64,000 nt of DNA from Lingula anatina (taxonomy: Eukaryota; Brachiopoda; Lingulata; Lingulida; Lingulidae), in contig NW_019775613.1 in the NCBI RefSeq assembly GCF_001039355.2, positions 708,018 to 772,017 on the forward strand. The letters run 5' to 3'. The notes under the pieces were generated by a model. That model made no database searches. It was not told where the DNA came from and was given only the letters and a program-made list of their open reading frames with translations. Positions within the stretch are counted from its first letter, which is position 1. Every line of letters starts with the position of its first letter. Both the position numbers and the translations under genes were made by a program. Below, one piece after another: positions 25,701-36,600 of the stretch.

Positions 25701-26881
25701 TTCTTACCATGGGGACCATAGGTGGAAGCCTGAACGTCGCGCTTTGTTTGTACATGACCATTTCGTCAACCAAAAGTGTAGAAGAAAAAATCATAGAAAT
25801 CGATGGCAAACTCGATGAGGCCAAGGCTAGCGTAGAGCAGAAACAGGCAGAGCTGGAAGCTCTTCTTGTGGAGGAGCAAGACCTCTACTCAAAAATCAAG
25901 AATAACACCGTGTCTTTGTACAATCTCTTTAGTACCACCGATAACACCATTGCAGACGACCCAAGTTGCCAGGACACCTTGTGCACATTCCTCCGTGACG
26001 CTGCCCAAATCCAGGTTATCGCCGATTTCCTTTCTACGTGGAATAATGATACCGTCACATCTGGGACTATTCTGGTCAGTCAGTTGGCTTTTATGGCAGC
26101 TCTCACCGAATCAAAGACGGAAATGATTGACCTATACAACTCTGCCACAGTCACCACCAACGTTATAAATTGGGTGACCGACGGCCTGACACTAGACAGG
26201 ATGCTGGAGAACGCAGTCACGCTGAATCTCGACGCCCGCATTCCGGACAAGTTTTCAGTTTTGACAGTAATCAAGGTTGCCTTTCCATCTCTCGAGAATT
26301 ACGATGGAATTCCTCTCGGCTGTATTGGTGGTTCAATTACTACACAGGCAGAACTTGAAGCATACCTGGTCGAAGCAGCTCCTATAACTGGCGATGTTGT
26401 TGATGACATCAAGACTGGTAAGCTCTTGGGAGTTTCCGTTGATACGATCGTTACGCTTATTCAAAACAAAGTGGCTTCTGGCGATCTCCCTGCAGACCCA
26501 TGCAATGGTCAAGCTTGTACCAGAGAAGACGTGTTGAAGGTGATTGCCGCGGAATATCCAGACGAGACATCGTATGATGGGGAGGATTTGACAGCACATA
26601 GAAATAGCGCCTCTTGCACGAATGCAGAATCGGCTGCTCAAGCCGAAGCCCAGGCTCAAGCAGAAGCCCAGGCGCAAGCCGCAGCCCAGGCTCAAGCCGC
26701 AGCCCAGGCTCAAGCCGCAGCCCAAGCTCAAGCCGCAGCCCAAGCACTAGCTGCAGCCCAGGCTCAAGCCGCAGCCCAAGCACTAGCTGCAGCCCAAGCT
26801 GAAGCAATTGCCAAAGCCAAAGCCGCAATGGAAGCTATGCAAAAATCTTTGAAAAAAGCCTTTAGGATATCATTTGGATAA
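22780..26881 (+). CDS. Secreted helix-rich family protein, copy 3, with Ala/Gln repeat tail
   Basis: Coding exons: 22774-22858 (ATG 22780), 23129-23233, 23399-23519, 24039-25036 and 25473-26881, 903 aa, the longest copy. The signal peptide starts MVRLSNTKLCLWAVM. The propeptide retains QRR and ends IQKR, and the mature start is SIVGAGLKF. The two hydrophobic segments and the conserved GLTLDRMLENAV region are intact. After the Cys that ends the short copies it runs on through an alanine/glutamine-rich repeat (26633-26829; six-residue units such as AQAQAA) and ends in a basic, amphipathic stretch (MQKSLKKAFRISFG). No GPI-like tail is in frame, although hydrophobic-coding DNA resembling the copy 2 tail lies beyond the stop at about 27050-27115. 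Exons are uninterrupted, so the gene is probably functional. Function unknown. Confidence 0.85.
26633..26829 (+). repeat. Coding 18-nt tandem repeat (Ala/Gln) in copy 3
   Basis: Repeating unit close to CAGGCTCAAGCCGCAGCC, giving AQAQAA blocks with E and L variants. Unit-to-unit identity is high in the centre and falls towards both ends, as expected of recent slippage. None of the other four copies has it. Confidence 0.9.
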
Positions 26882-28802
26882 TTTCTGCTGCTAATTTTAT
26901 TTGATTAAATGAAGGAGGATTTGATTAAAAGCACTCCATTTGTAATAGATATGCGCAGTTTTCAAAATTGTTCATTTATGCTCTTGTTAAATTGTGCAAA
27001 GAGCTTTAATCCTAAACGATATGCCACTAATATACCAGAGAAATGATCACTGAAACTGTACTTATTGGTACTGTTGCAATTTTATTGCTTTGTTATTGTA
27101 TATGTTTAATTATAACATACAATGGAATACATGTAAGTTACATGTACGTGTGCTTGGTAGAAGCACGCATATTGTCTTTCTTCAACTTATTTTTTAAAAT
27201 ACATATCTATTCTTCAAATAAGTCTTCGTTGTTTGGGGGTCAGTATAAAAATGGGATTTTCCTTATGCAGAGTATAGTTCGCACACCCTCTTTCAATCTC
27301 ATCGGTATACACAACGTTTTAAAGCGATGAAAATTTTTATTTTAAATGATTTTTCTTCAACTGCGCAGCTTGGGCCGAACAATGACACTGGTACATTTGT
27401 ACGTGTATGTGACAATTTTGCAGCAGAGCCCCTGTTCACGAAGCTGAAGCAAAGTTAAAACCGATCACAACTAATTGGCGCCTTCAAATTGTGAAAGGGG
27501 GTTCTATTCATAACAAGCAGAGACGTTCTATTATTTGAAAGTGTCAGGGAAATGAACATCTTCGAAAATTACATGTAGGTCAACATAATCTGATTTATTT
27601 CAGTTTTGTTAGTTGCAAAAGTACCAGTTCATTTTACAAGTTTACAGCCTTTATTGACGATAAATATACTCCCCTACCAATAAAGCATCACCCCTTATGC
27701 AATACGAAAAATGATACAGAAAATCAAGCTGTTACCCATAATTTATTCAACTTTAGATTGATTTTTCACAAAAAGTTACTGATTGTACGTCCAATAAATA
27801 GGCAAACCATACTAAAATAATCAGCCACGATGAGTCAGTAGGATGTCTAATCCTCTAAAACTCTTTGGCCAAAAATCTTTTTCACTAAGGAGACGCATCT
27901 TAAAATTATTCCCTTAGCAAAATATCAGACCTGCTGCACATATGTAGCTAATTTGCTACAATATTGCTTCAGTATTGCTGGAAACTGCAATTCTTTTTGG
28001 CAAATTTGCTGCAATATTGCTGCCAAAAAGCAGCAATAAATCATTTATTGCAAATTCCAGCAAACACGTATATTACTACAAAATTACTCCCCGCATTACT
28101 CCCGTATAGGAAATGGTAGTTGGGGACAGAGAAAAAGAACCAGTACATAAACAGGTCCCAGGTCCAGCTGGCAGATAAAAGCGTTATTTCTACGATGCTC
28201 GTGACTACGTTTGCGTGACTACTAAAACGAAGTTTGAGTCCTTATTTCAGCGTTCGCGATCACAAATTCGTGACTAAAGATCACAAAACGACGGAAATAA
28301 TAGTTTATGAGGCCTGTATGAGGTTCGAAGCTAAACGTGATTTTAACACCACAGTAATCTGACACCAGTGCTTGCAACTTCACGTAAAGTAACGTCAGTG
28401 ATTGTAATTTAGGAAGTAAACACTTATAGTCTGGCGGAAGTACTGTATCAGCATATGCAATTTATTATTATTACTGAAAAAAAATTCTAATGTGTCTTAT
28501 TTTAAGACAACAAAGAGACCCGCATCCTTCCACAAACGTAGTGCTCAAACGACTGAACTCTGAGACAGGTGAGCGGATATGCGAAAGAAACTTCGGGAAA
28601 AAAAAAAAACGAACAAAACACGAGACGGACGCAATCAATACACTAGCCTGCAATCACTACTAAAGCATTCACTGATGCCATAGTCTGTCATACTAATATG
28701 CCAGTTACACTACCTCATGGCTTAAATCGAAAGCGTAGGGCTTGAATTTCTTGGGAGGTATCCTTCTGCGGATAACGAATATTAGTAACGTATGCCCTAG
28801 TG
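26882..28802. other. Intergenic, 3' flank of copy 3
   Basis: No supportable exon. At 27043-27115 a short open frame encodes a hydrophobic run (VLIGTVAILLLCYCI) similar at base level to the copy 2 C-terminal tail. The rest is AT-rich, with the small foldback listed at 27945-28070. Confidence 0.5.
27945..28070. repeat. Small foldback with repeated TTGCTGCAATATTGCTG words
   Basis: CTTTTTGGCA (27993-28002) pairs perfectly with TGCCAAAAAG (28021-28030). Outside it, ATTGCTGGAAACTGCAAT is mirrored by ATTGCAAATTCCAGCAA. Direct variants of TTGCTACAATATTGCTTC occur within. Likely a MITE remnant. Confidence 0.6.
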
Positions 28803-29236
28803 CTTTCCACTCCTTGCCCACGGACTTGTATTCGCAGGACTTGGACGTGCGCTCCTGCCACAACGGTGGTATAAAAAGACCAAGGGCTTTGTTCCATTAA
28901 AAACCATCGGTCTAGGTAGAGAGGTATAAATAGCAGACTGAGGGCCTATTTTCATTAAAACTATCCGTCTACTTAGATCGATTCAACACACTCCTTGTTT
29001 TCAACGTACTTGAATAATCACCAACTTTTTTAGTATTCTGCTCAACGCCAGGAGGAGACGTGTTAAGCCGTGAAACTGATTGCATTCAGCGAGAGTCCCC
29101 TGGAGTTGGATCAATCTAAGTAGACCGACGGCTTTAATGAAAATAGTCCCTTATTAGCTTGTTATTTATACCACCGGTGCGACAGGAGCTCGCGTCCTGA
29201 GAATACAAGTCCTAGGGCAGGGAACTCAGGGAATTC
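28803..29236. mobile_element. Long foldback (MITE-like) element
   Basis: Two arms of roughly 190 nt are inverted copies. The left arm carries CGGACTTGTATTCGCAGGAC, ACGGTGGTATAAAAAG, then TTTTCATTAAAACTATCCGT and CTACTTAGATCGAT. The right arm, read in reverse complement, carries CTAGGACTTGTATTCTCAGG, CACCGGTGGTATAAATAAC, TTTTCATTAAAGCCGTCGGT and CTACTTAGATTGAT. About 60-70 nt separates the arms. No coding capacity is seen. A related internal piece occurs at 59325-59470. Ends and target duplication are not sharp. Confidence 0.75.
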
Positions 29237-31260
29237 AATAAACAACAGATGTCATTTATGAATCATCAATTGCCACATCAATAATTGTAAGTTTATTTTC
29301 ACTTTTACCATTGTAAACCTGGCAATTGTGTTTTAATTGAACAATAGGCAAAATTTGTGTACGTCATAGGCTCCGATAACTAGTGCGTCACCTCTATTTT
29401 TGATAAGGGTGTCTTGAAAGACTGAGTGACCTATGGTCATTTTCAATGGCGCTTTCGCTGGACTTTGTCCTAATGTCCTTTAGGCACGACACATTATTTA
29501 AGCTATGCAGTTAAAGGGAAAACAATTGTTCACTTTGGCGGGAAAAATGCAATAAAACGGATTTTAATGGGGTAAAAGACAATTTTCCCGTACTTACCAA
29601 TGATTAATGAATCCGCCCCGACTTTCAAAGTTAGTCCATTTTTTTTAAGTTTGGTTTTTGTAATAATCTCTTAAGAGATTTTAACGGAGGATAGCCATCT
29701 GTGAAGGTTCACGTAGTCCAATGGCAAGCACAGATATCAGAGTAAATGCGATAACCGCCGTTTTGGTGGAAAATGGGATTCACTATATTTCCTTGAGTTG
29801 TTTACAATATATTTATCAGAGATATGAATCTTATACAAAGCGTTGTTATCTCTTCAACTGTCTATGGTTTTATTTTGACGTATACTGTCTTTCTCAAGGC
29901 ATGATCAAAGTGATAGCAGCATTAATTACAGGATGTCAGGCAAACATAGGCCTATTCGCACGGATGCATTTTGATTATTTTTAGAATGAGATTGATTTCA
30001 TTAAATAAAGTCCACAAAATCTGGGGCACATTACTTGCAGAGACTTAATTGGTCTTTGTCAAAGTGAGATCTAGAGTATGATACGCAAACTTGAATTTGT
30101 ATTTGATTTTAAACAAAATAGTGAATTGATGTAAGATATGCACAAAGAAAACGGACAGGTAGTGTCGTGTTGTAGGGCATGGTTGAGATAGTGTGTTCAT
30201 ATTACTATTAAATGATATTAATTCTTTATGCAAAATAACTTGAGGACAAACAATTGTGGAGGGAAGGTAAAGAGTGACAGAGGAAAACGTTATTTTGCAT
30301 CAACGTCTTTTTGTTATTAATTACTTTAGATATTCTCTTACTAAAAACAAACGAATATATTAATCACAAATCAGAGATAAATTCCCATTTCAAAAAAAAA
30401 TTGCATTTTCTAAGTTGATCTGTTATAAATCGATATACACGTAATTCATGGGGCGAATTATTTACAGTATATATGCTACTTCCTCAGATGCCTTCAAATT
30501 TATTTCAATACCATGCAGACATTGCACCAAAACCATTACCCTGTTCCATATTCATTGCTGGTATTATATACAGAATAAATAAAAAAGGACAAAATATTTC
30601 TAAATAGTTGCATACATGAAAAATCAATGCTGAAAAGGTCATATCCCCATTTCCAAAATGGAAATGGATTTCATATTATGTAAGGATAATATGTTTACAA
30701 TATGTTTAAACGTACGGTGACATACTTTTCCACCACAGAACTATCAAACAGTTGTTGGAAACACGTCAGGGCTGTTTGTTTTATTCCCATTTAGTAAGAA
30801 CAGCATCATGCCATTTGGGTATTAGAAAAAATATTTTTTCTGGACATTGGATTAACCGGAAATTGTGTGATGCGCTAGGCTCAGTGGCACGAGTGGTGTT
30901 CAAGGTAAACATATTTTCTCTGAAGACGTGAGTAATGCCTCAATGCCCCAAAGAGTATAAAAGGACCAGCAACAACGATTGGCCAAATTAAAGAAGAGGA
31001 CCTTGGTTACTGAAGAATAGTGGATACCTTCACTTGGAGCATACAGGTACTGTGGTATGCAGACATTTGTCTTTGTTTTGTTTTATATGGCTAATTTAAG
31101 TGGTACCGTACCTGTATGAATACCTGTCTTTCAGATTCACTATGTGTCATTCAAATTCTATCCACTCGCGGTCGGTTAAAGAGTCTTCTTAAAGTTATCT
31201 CTGTAGTGCATTTTCGCTTTTGTATTCCACGAGAGACGCCCCAAAACTCGTGTTTGTATT
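29225..31260 (+). repeat. Upstream duplication block C with orphan promoter
   Basis: Collinear with block B and beyond: it includes the distal words, the promoter module, the leader exon, and the first stretch of intron 1 (CGGTCGGTTAAAGAGTCTTC here, CAGTCGGTTAAAGCGTTTTC in copy 3). After about 31260 similarity stops and no signal-peptide exon follows. Confidence 0.75.
30840..31046 (+). promoter_or_regulatory. Orphan promoter and leader exon (no gene behind it)
   Basis: CTGGACATTGGATTAACCGG starts at 30840, then AAATTGTGTGATGCGCTAGG, GACGTGAGTAATGCC and TATAAAA at 30956-30962. A leader exon contains TTGGCCAAATTAAAGAAGAG and ends ATACAG|GTACTG at 31046. It closely copies the copy 3 promoter. 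The next family exon downstream (33638) has its own, different promoter. It could be a relic of a lost copy, an alternative promoter for copy 4, or a non-coding transcription start. Confidence 0.65.
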
Positions 31261-31937
31261 AAAGTCGTGTTTGTTTTTTATTTGGTACATCAAAGAATAC
31301 CCGAATTCTAAAACAATACCGTATTAAAAAAATGAAATTCAAAACGCTGCCAATTTTAGCTATTTTCAGTTCTTGTAATCTCTTGAAAACGGTATTGCAG
31401 GATAGCCTGCACATGAAGTGGATCACTTCTAAGACCTGACTGGCGTTCGTTCGTTTTTAATTAAAAAAAAATATTGAGGTTTATTACAAGTCCATGCTCT
31501 TTCTCCACCTCATGGAAGAAATCGAATGCAATTTTTTGGGCCTTTTTAAAAAGTCTTTTGGTCTTTTAAATTTGATAAGTTGTCTTATTTATTTAGTTGT
31601 TGAGAACAAAAATGGTTCTGTTTTCAATAGCGTGTGTAAAAACAGTAACGGGGATGAAATGACTTCGCAGTCACGTAATATAACCGTCTTTACTTTTTAT
31701 CAACTAGCAAGCACCAACCTGAAATTATGAAAATACAGATTACAATAAATCGTTTCCAATTCGTAGTTGTCATGTCCCCAATACCATTAACAGCAAGTCA
31801 CTGTCAATATAAATAAGCACCTGTCAATCTTTCTGCACTAAAGTACAAAGGACAACGTTTTTATGCAATATAACAGATTATACTGCCTTGTCACCTACAG
31901 TACGTACCAGTGGGTGGTGTTGAGGCTGTGATTTAAT

Positions 31938-32182
31938 TAAGGCCTAGGTCCCAACTACATTTTGGACGCACGGTTTTTTAGTTCCTTGCGTCCGGCTAGG
32001 ACGTAGCTAGATCGCACGTAGCGGCTGTTGATCATGACGAAAAGTTACTACGTGCTGTTTGCGTCCTCCAAAAGTCGCACGATGGACGTGCTCCTCACGC
32101 ACGAACTCCCAAGTTTTCCCCATTTTTTTGGCCGTCGACCACACGTAGCAGCCCGTACGTTCGGTTGGGACCTAGGCTTTAC
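31938..32182. mobile_element. MITE-like element with terminal inverted repeats
   Basis: The left end TTAAGGCCTAGGTCCCAAC (31937-31955) is mirrored at the right end as GTTGGGACCTAGGCTTTA (32165-32182). About 210 nt between them has no coding capacity but is GC-richer than its surroundings, with several ACGTAG words. Features are those of a non-autonomous DNA transposon. The superfamily is not determined. Confidence 0.7.
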
Positions 32183-32389
32183 GTGGACTGACATCGGCCG
32201 ATTTTGAGTCTTTAAGGAAGGCTACGCAAAATATATATAATATAGGCCGCTACGCTTTCATTACAGTATATTTACTGAACCATTCTCGGATACATCTTTT
32301 CTCTTTGATTTGTAGATGGGGGTATTGATAGTCAAGTATTTATCGACATTCGAATATAAAGGTAATGACAACTAAAAAGTATTCATATC

Positions 32390-32830
32390 GCGTAAACCTC
32401 CACCAAGGGGAGTCATTTCTCATTGCTATCATTTATTTATTCATTAAGTAAATATTTCATTGACTAAATTCTCATTACAATTATTTAATAAATCAACCAC
32501 CTCCAAAATCTTAAGCCATAGCTGACCTATTGTGAAAGGTTTATCCAAATCCCTCTATACCGGCAACTTCTTGCATAATGTTCCTAACAGACAAACAGGC
32601 TTTATCAATTATTAACTAGCTAGCTAATCTCTGGATCACAACTAAAGCCTGATTGTTTGTTTCTTGGGCTTTCCCAACAGTTTTGAAATTTTCATCAAAA
32701 TTAACCCACAATTGTTTGCATAATGTTGCAATCAAAGAGACAAACATACAAATAATTAACCAAATAACCGTTAATGAATTAATGGACCACCACTAAAATA
32801 CCAGTGACTGAAACTGTTTGTAGCTGCCGT
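32390..32830. repeat. Degraded dispersed repeat, possibly a retroelement 3' end
   Basis: Two diverged halves share TGCATAATGTT, ACAGACAAAC/AGACAAACAT and ACTAAAG/ACTAAAA words at about 32572-32650 and 32716-32800. They are preceded by AAACCTCCACCAAGGGGAGT. The sequence recalls repeated elements common in invertebrate genomes, but I cannot assign a family. Confidence 0.35.
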
Positions 32831-33239
32831 TCCATAGAATGAAAATACGCCGCAGAATAGTCTAAAACAGTGTTTATTCTCTAGACATCATAGTATACCA
32901 GAGGGTTCATTGGGACATCGTGGAATACTAAAAGCACTACAGATTACAGTAACATATGTAAAAAAAAATGAATTTTATTAGCTGACTACACGGTCATCGT
33001 ACAGTGCATTCACGCACTACTCAAACACTGAAGGTGAGAAATAATCTGACGCTTTACCCACGATCTGACAGCAGTGTTCCGAGACTAACTTGTCTGCTCT
33101 CTCTCTTTCTCACACAAACACCCTCCTATCATGGCAACTGCCCATGCGGGCACAGTGTAGTCACATGATTGATTGCCGTGACATGAACTTCAAGAATAAA
33201 GGTAGTTCATCTTCTCTTCGAGGTAGCGCACACGTTCAC

Positions 33240-33376
33240 GTCCACTGGAATTGGCAGAAATAAAAAGGGGCCACGAGTGTGAAAAAGAACATAAATAGGA
33301 CTGGAATTTGGATCAGGAAGAGAAGATTTTGGGAAGAGAGACCAGAGAAGAACAGAGTGTATTTATTTGGTGACAG
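33240..33376 (+). promoter_or_regulatory. Promoter and untranslated leader exon of family copy 4 (second promoter class)
   Basis: The TATA-like ATAAATA is at 33291-33297. About 50 nt upstream is GTCCACTGGAATTGG, matched at the same distance by GTCCACTGTGGTTGG before copy 5. The CTGGACATTGG..CCGGAA module of copies 1-3 is absent. The leader ends GTGACAG|GTGAGT at 33376, ten bases before a long AT tract. Confidence 0.65.
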
Positions 33377-33383
33377 GTGAGTA

Positions 33384-33386
<3 letters not shown>

Positions 33387-33450
<64 letters not shown>
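33387..33450. repeat. (AT)n microsatellite in intron 1 of copy 4
   Basis: An uninterrupted AT dinucleotide run of about 32 units, beginning ten bases after the leader-exon donor site. Confidence 0.95.
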
Positions 33451-33452
<2 letters not shown>

Positions 33453-33642
33453 TTTTTAACAAAACTGTTAGAAAATCAAGTTATAGGCAAAGAAACACAC
33501 TATGAATGAAATCTCGGGTTGAATAACCACGTGTTATGCATATCCGTAATCTACATAAAATCAGTATGTATTTTGATATTTTAATTTAATTTTAGTATTT
33601 TAATTCAAAAACCTTTTATCTGCTCCTTTTTTAACAGCAATT

Positions 33643-36600
33643 ATGATCCGCCTATCAAAGAACGCCATGCAGCGCCTTTGGGCAGTGATGGCTGCTTTAC
33701 TTTTGGTGCAAAACATTCATCCAGGTGGGTTGTGCAAAAAGTATTTCAACAGGCGCTATCTATCGTATAATCTACTTAACTCTTAAAATTAGACCTACTG
33801 TATTGTATTAGTAGCTGTAAATTATGAGGCGATATTAAGAATTTTTCTATCTGTCAGTGAACGTTCTTGATGGTTGTTAAATTCGATAAGAATGCTTCAT
33901 AGAAAAAGCAAAATACCCCCACATTTCTTGCATGCGCCTTGATGCTATGTTGCAGTTAAAATTTAAAACGAAAATTGTGGGCGACGGATTTTTTTTACCT
34001 ATCTTCAATTGCAGTTACAGTTTCGGCCGCCCTAGTACAGCAGAAAGTTGTTGATAGTGAGGTGCAGCCATTGGAATATGAAGCAGCCGATGAATCCCAC
34101 CATAACATTGAGAAAAGATGTAATTTTTATCAGATAACTTCTACTTTTTCTAATCGTGTTTGTTTCTTTTAATCGAGTTTTTAATAAACCAGATAACTTG
34201 GGACATAGGAAAAGTAAAAATGTTTCTACTCAAAATTAAATTGTGTGTAGTGTTGAACATAAGAAACTTTATCTTTACCGTTTCATTACACCATGTAACC
34301 GGGTTATAAATAGGAACATCTGTATAGTATTTTTGGAAAGCTCTTTGTTTCAATTTTGAAAACATACAGAGATTTGCAAATTTCTTAAAACTGTTTTACT
34401 CCCGTGTGACTTGCATCAACTCTTCTCCCTTTCGCTGTTTATCCAATTTATTTTTACAGAATGACCCCACCTCATGTATATAGGCTAAGTTATTTTCACT
34501 CTGTAGTCTGTTTGCTAATTAATTTTGGTATGACTGGGTTTTTAGTCGACATATTATTTCCTTTTTACAGCAGTTGTAAAAGCGGGTCTTAAATTCGTGC
34601 TTGACAATTTTTGGGACGATTTGCTGTGTCTCGGAGTTCAACTAGCGACCATGGCGAACTGCAACAGTTTGTCCCTCCAAGCTTGTGAAAGGTAAGTTTA
34701 TACTTTGTTCCTATATTTGGAACATTTACAATATCTTGGTGCATGTCACACTCTTGAATGTTGGTACCAGATCTGTGCGTCATGTTCAATACTCAGCACA
34801 TGTATTTTGTGGTGATATCAAGGGAGTCCCAAACCTTGAGATAAACAAAACCAAATAAATCAGCCTTAAAATACACATCCAAATGAAATTATTCAAATTC
34901 CACTTCATCTTTTCTTACCGTCCCTATATTGATATTCAGGTAACTGAAGCGTAGATCTGGACACAAATGATAATTTAAATATTGCTCAGGCAGGTTAAAT
35001 TTTCTGAGCTCTAGACAGATCAGTGACCTCACAATACTAACTAACTTTTATATTTTTCCTCTTGTTAGAAACTTAAATATTTACGAAAATTCAATAAGCA
35101 ATTGATTTTTTAACAGAGTTAGGGCTATTAATGCTAAACGCACCACAGTTGCAACGTTGGTGAACGAGACACGGGAGACACAAGTCGAGTGGGCAACATT
35201 GAATTCCACCAACGAAAAGGCCATCATTAACCTACAGCTGATCGAGAAAGACTTGGAGCTGCTCACAGCAAGCAACCTTCGTCTCATGGGCATACTAAAG
35301 GCAATCAGCGCGGTCGTAGAAAGGGAGAATCTTTACGACTCGGCAACCGACAAGATCGCAGAGATTAGAATACGTTTTCAGATTGATATGGAAACCTACC
35401 TGAACGGAATCCAAGAAAAAATGGCAGCTGCAGGTTCCCAAATCGACTCTTCAGAACAGGGCGACCACTTAATGTTTGCCATCATGACAGCAATCCCGCT
35501 TGTAGCTCTGCACACCAGACACATTGTGACATCTGCCCGTCAAGCGGATCTCGCGAGAAGCCAATCCTATCAGGTAGTAGATATCGATAGTGACCAGGGC
35601 AGACTAACACTTGCGTTTAACAGCCAAGGGGGACTCTACATCGTGCAGGAGTCATTAGAATTGGGCACAATGAAGGTCCTGCATTTAGTTAGTGGCCGCG
35701 CCAGTGTGGGTCGGCTTTGGAAGTACTTGACCACTCCTGGCAAGGCAGCCTTGGCCGCAGAGTTCCAGAATAGCGCTGACTTTGAAAGAGGAAAAATAAT
35801 TGCATGGCTTCAGCAAAACGACCCCATTTACCTGCGCACACTGGAACAAATGGGCTACGTTCCTGCATTCCTGAGCAGGTCTGAAGGTCTTTCACCAGGA
35901 GACGTTGCTGACTTTGTCAGGAAAATAAAACGTTTAAACCAAGATAATTACTTCAAATTCGATACTGACACACCTCAAGGTGATCTTCCAAGACAGTTGA
36001 GACCAAGCGTAGACGTTCTGAACCGAAATGACCTTGCGGCGGTAAATGCATACGACAGGTTAAAGACTACGAATCATGACCTGCTTGACAAATTGAACAA
36101 AGCTGGCTCAACTGGTAAGGCTTAAAAGATTAGTTTGAAATATAATATGTACTTTCCCTGGTTTGTAGAATTTGTCAGGAACACTAATTTTTCAACGTGC
36201 ATGTATGTCACAAATTCACTTTATTAGATGCATATCCTAAAATTATAATACAAATTATAATTGTGGAAAAAATTAATTGTGGAAAAAATGGAAACTAAAC
36301 AGACCTACATCATTTAAACTTTGTATTTGTTCTTGATTTTAGGAAAGTTCATTGAAAACGCAAAAACTCTCACAGACGCAGAGTTCGACGACTATGTCGC
36401 AAAGGTTAAAGCGGCAGCCCCCGAGTTGCCGGACGGTAACCTGAAGCGCTTCGAATGGGACGTGCCTGCCAAAAAAGTGACATTCACGCAAGGAGTAAAA
36501 AATGGGTGGTCTTCTTTTAGAAATTTTGACTTGTTGAATTGGAGAGGACGTCAATTGAAGATAACCGATGTTCTTACTCTAGGGGCCATATTCAGTACAA

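Larger units (their letters stand above)
31261..33239. other. Intergenic between the orphan promoter and copy 4
   Basis: Holds the MITE at 31938-32182 and the degraded dispersed repeat at 32390-32830. No exon is seen. A 78-codon open frame at 31494-31730 has no recognisable features. Confidence 0.55.

Noticed and set aside
26633-26829. Tandem units considered as a CRISPR-like array
   Set aside because: Units are 18-nt coding repeats without spacers in a eukaryotic exon.
29721-29984. 87-codon open frame in block C
   Set aside because: The homologous stretch in block B is not open, so the frame is not conserved between duplicates.
34160-34560. Possible loss of the exon after the copy 4 propeptide, because the open frame reads past the donor
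   Set aside because: A normal GTAATT donor at 34119/34120 and a conserved 121-nt exon at 34571-34691 restore the standard structure.
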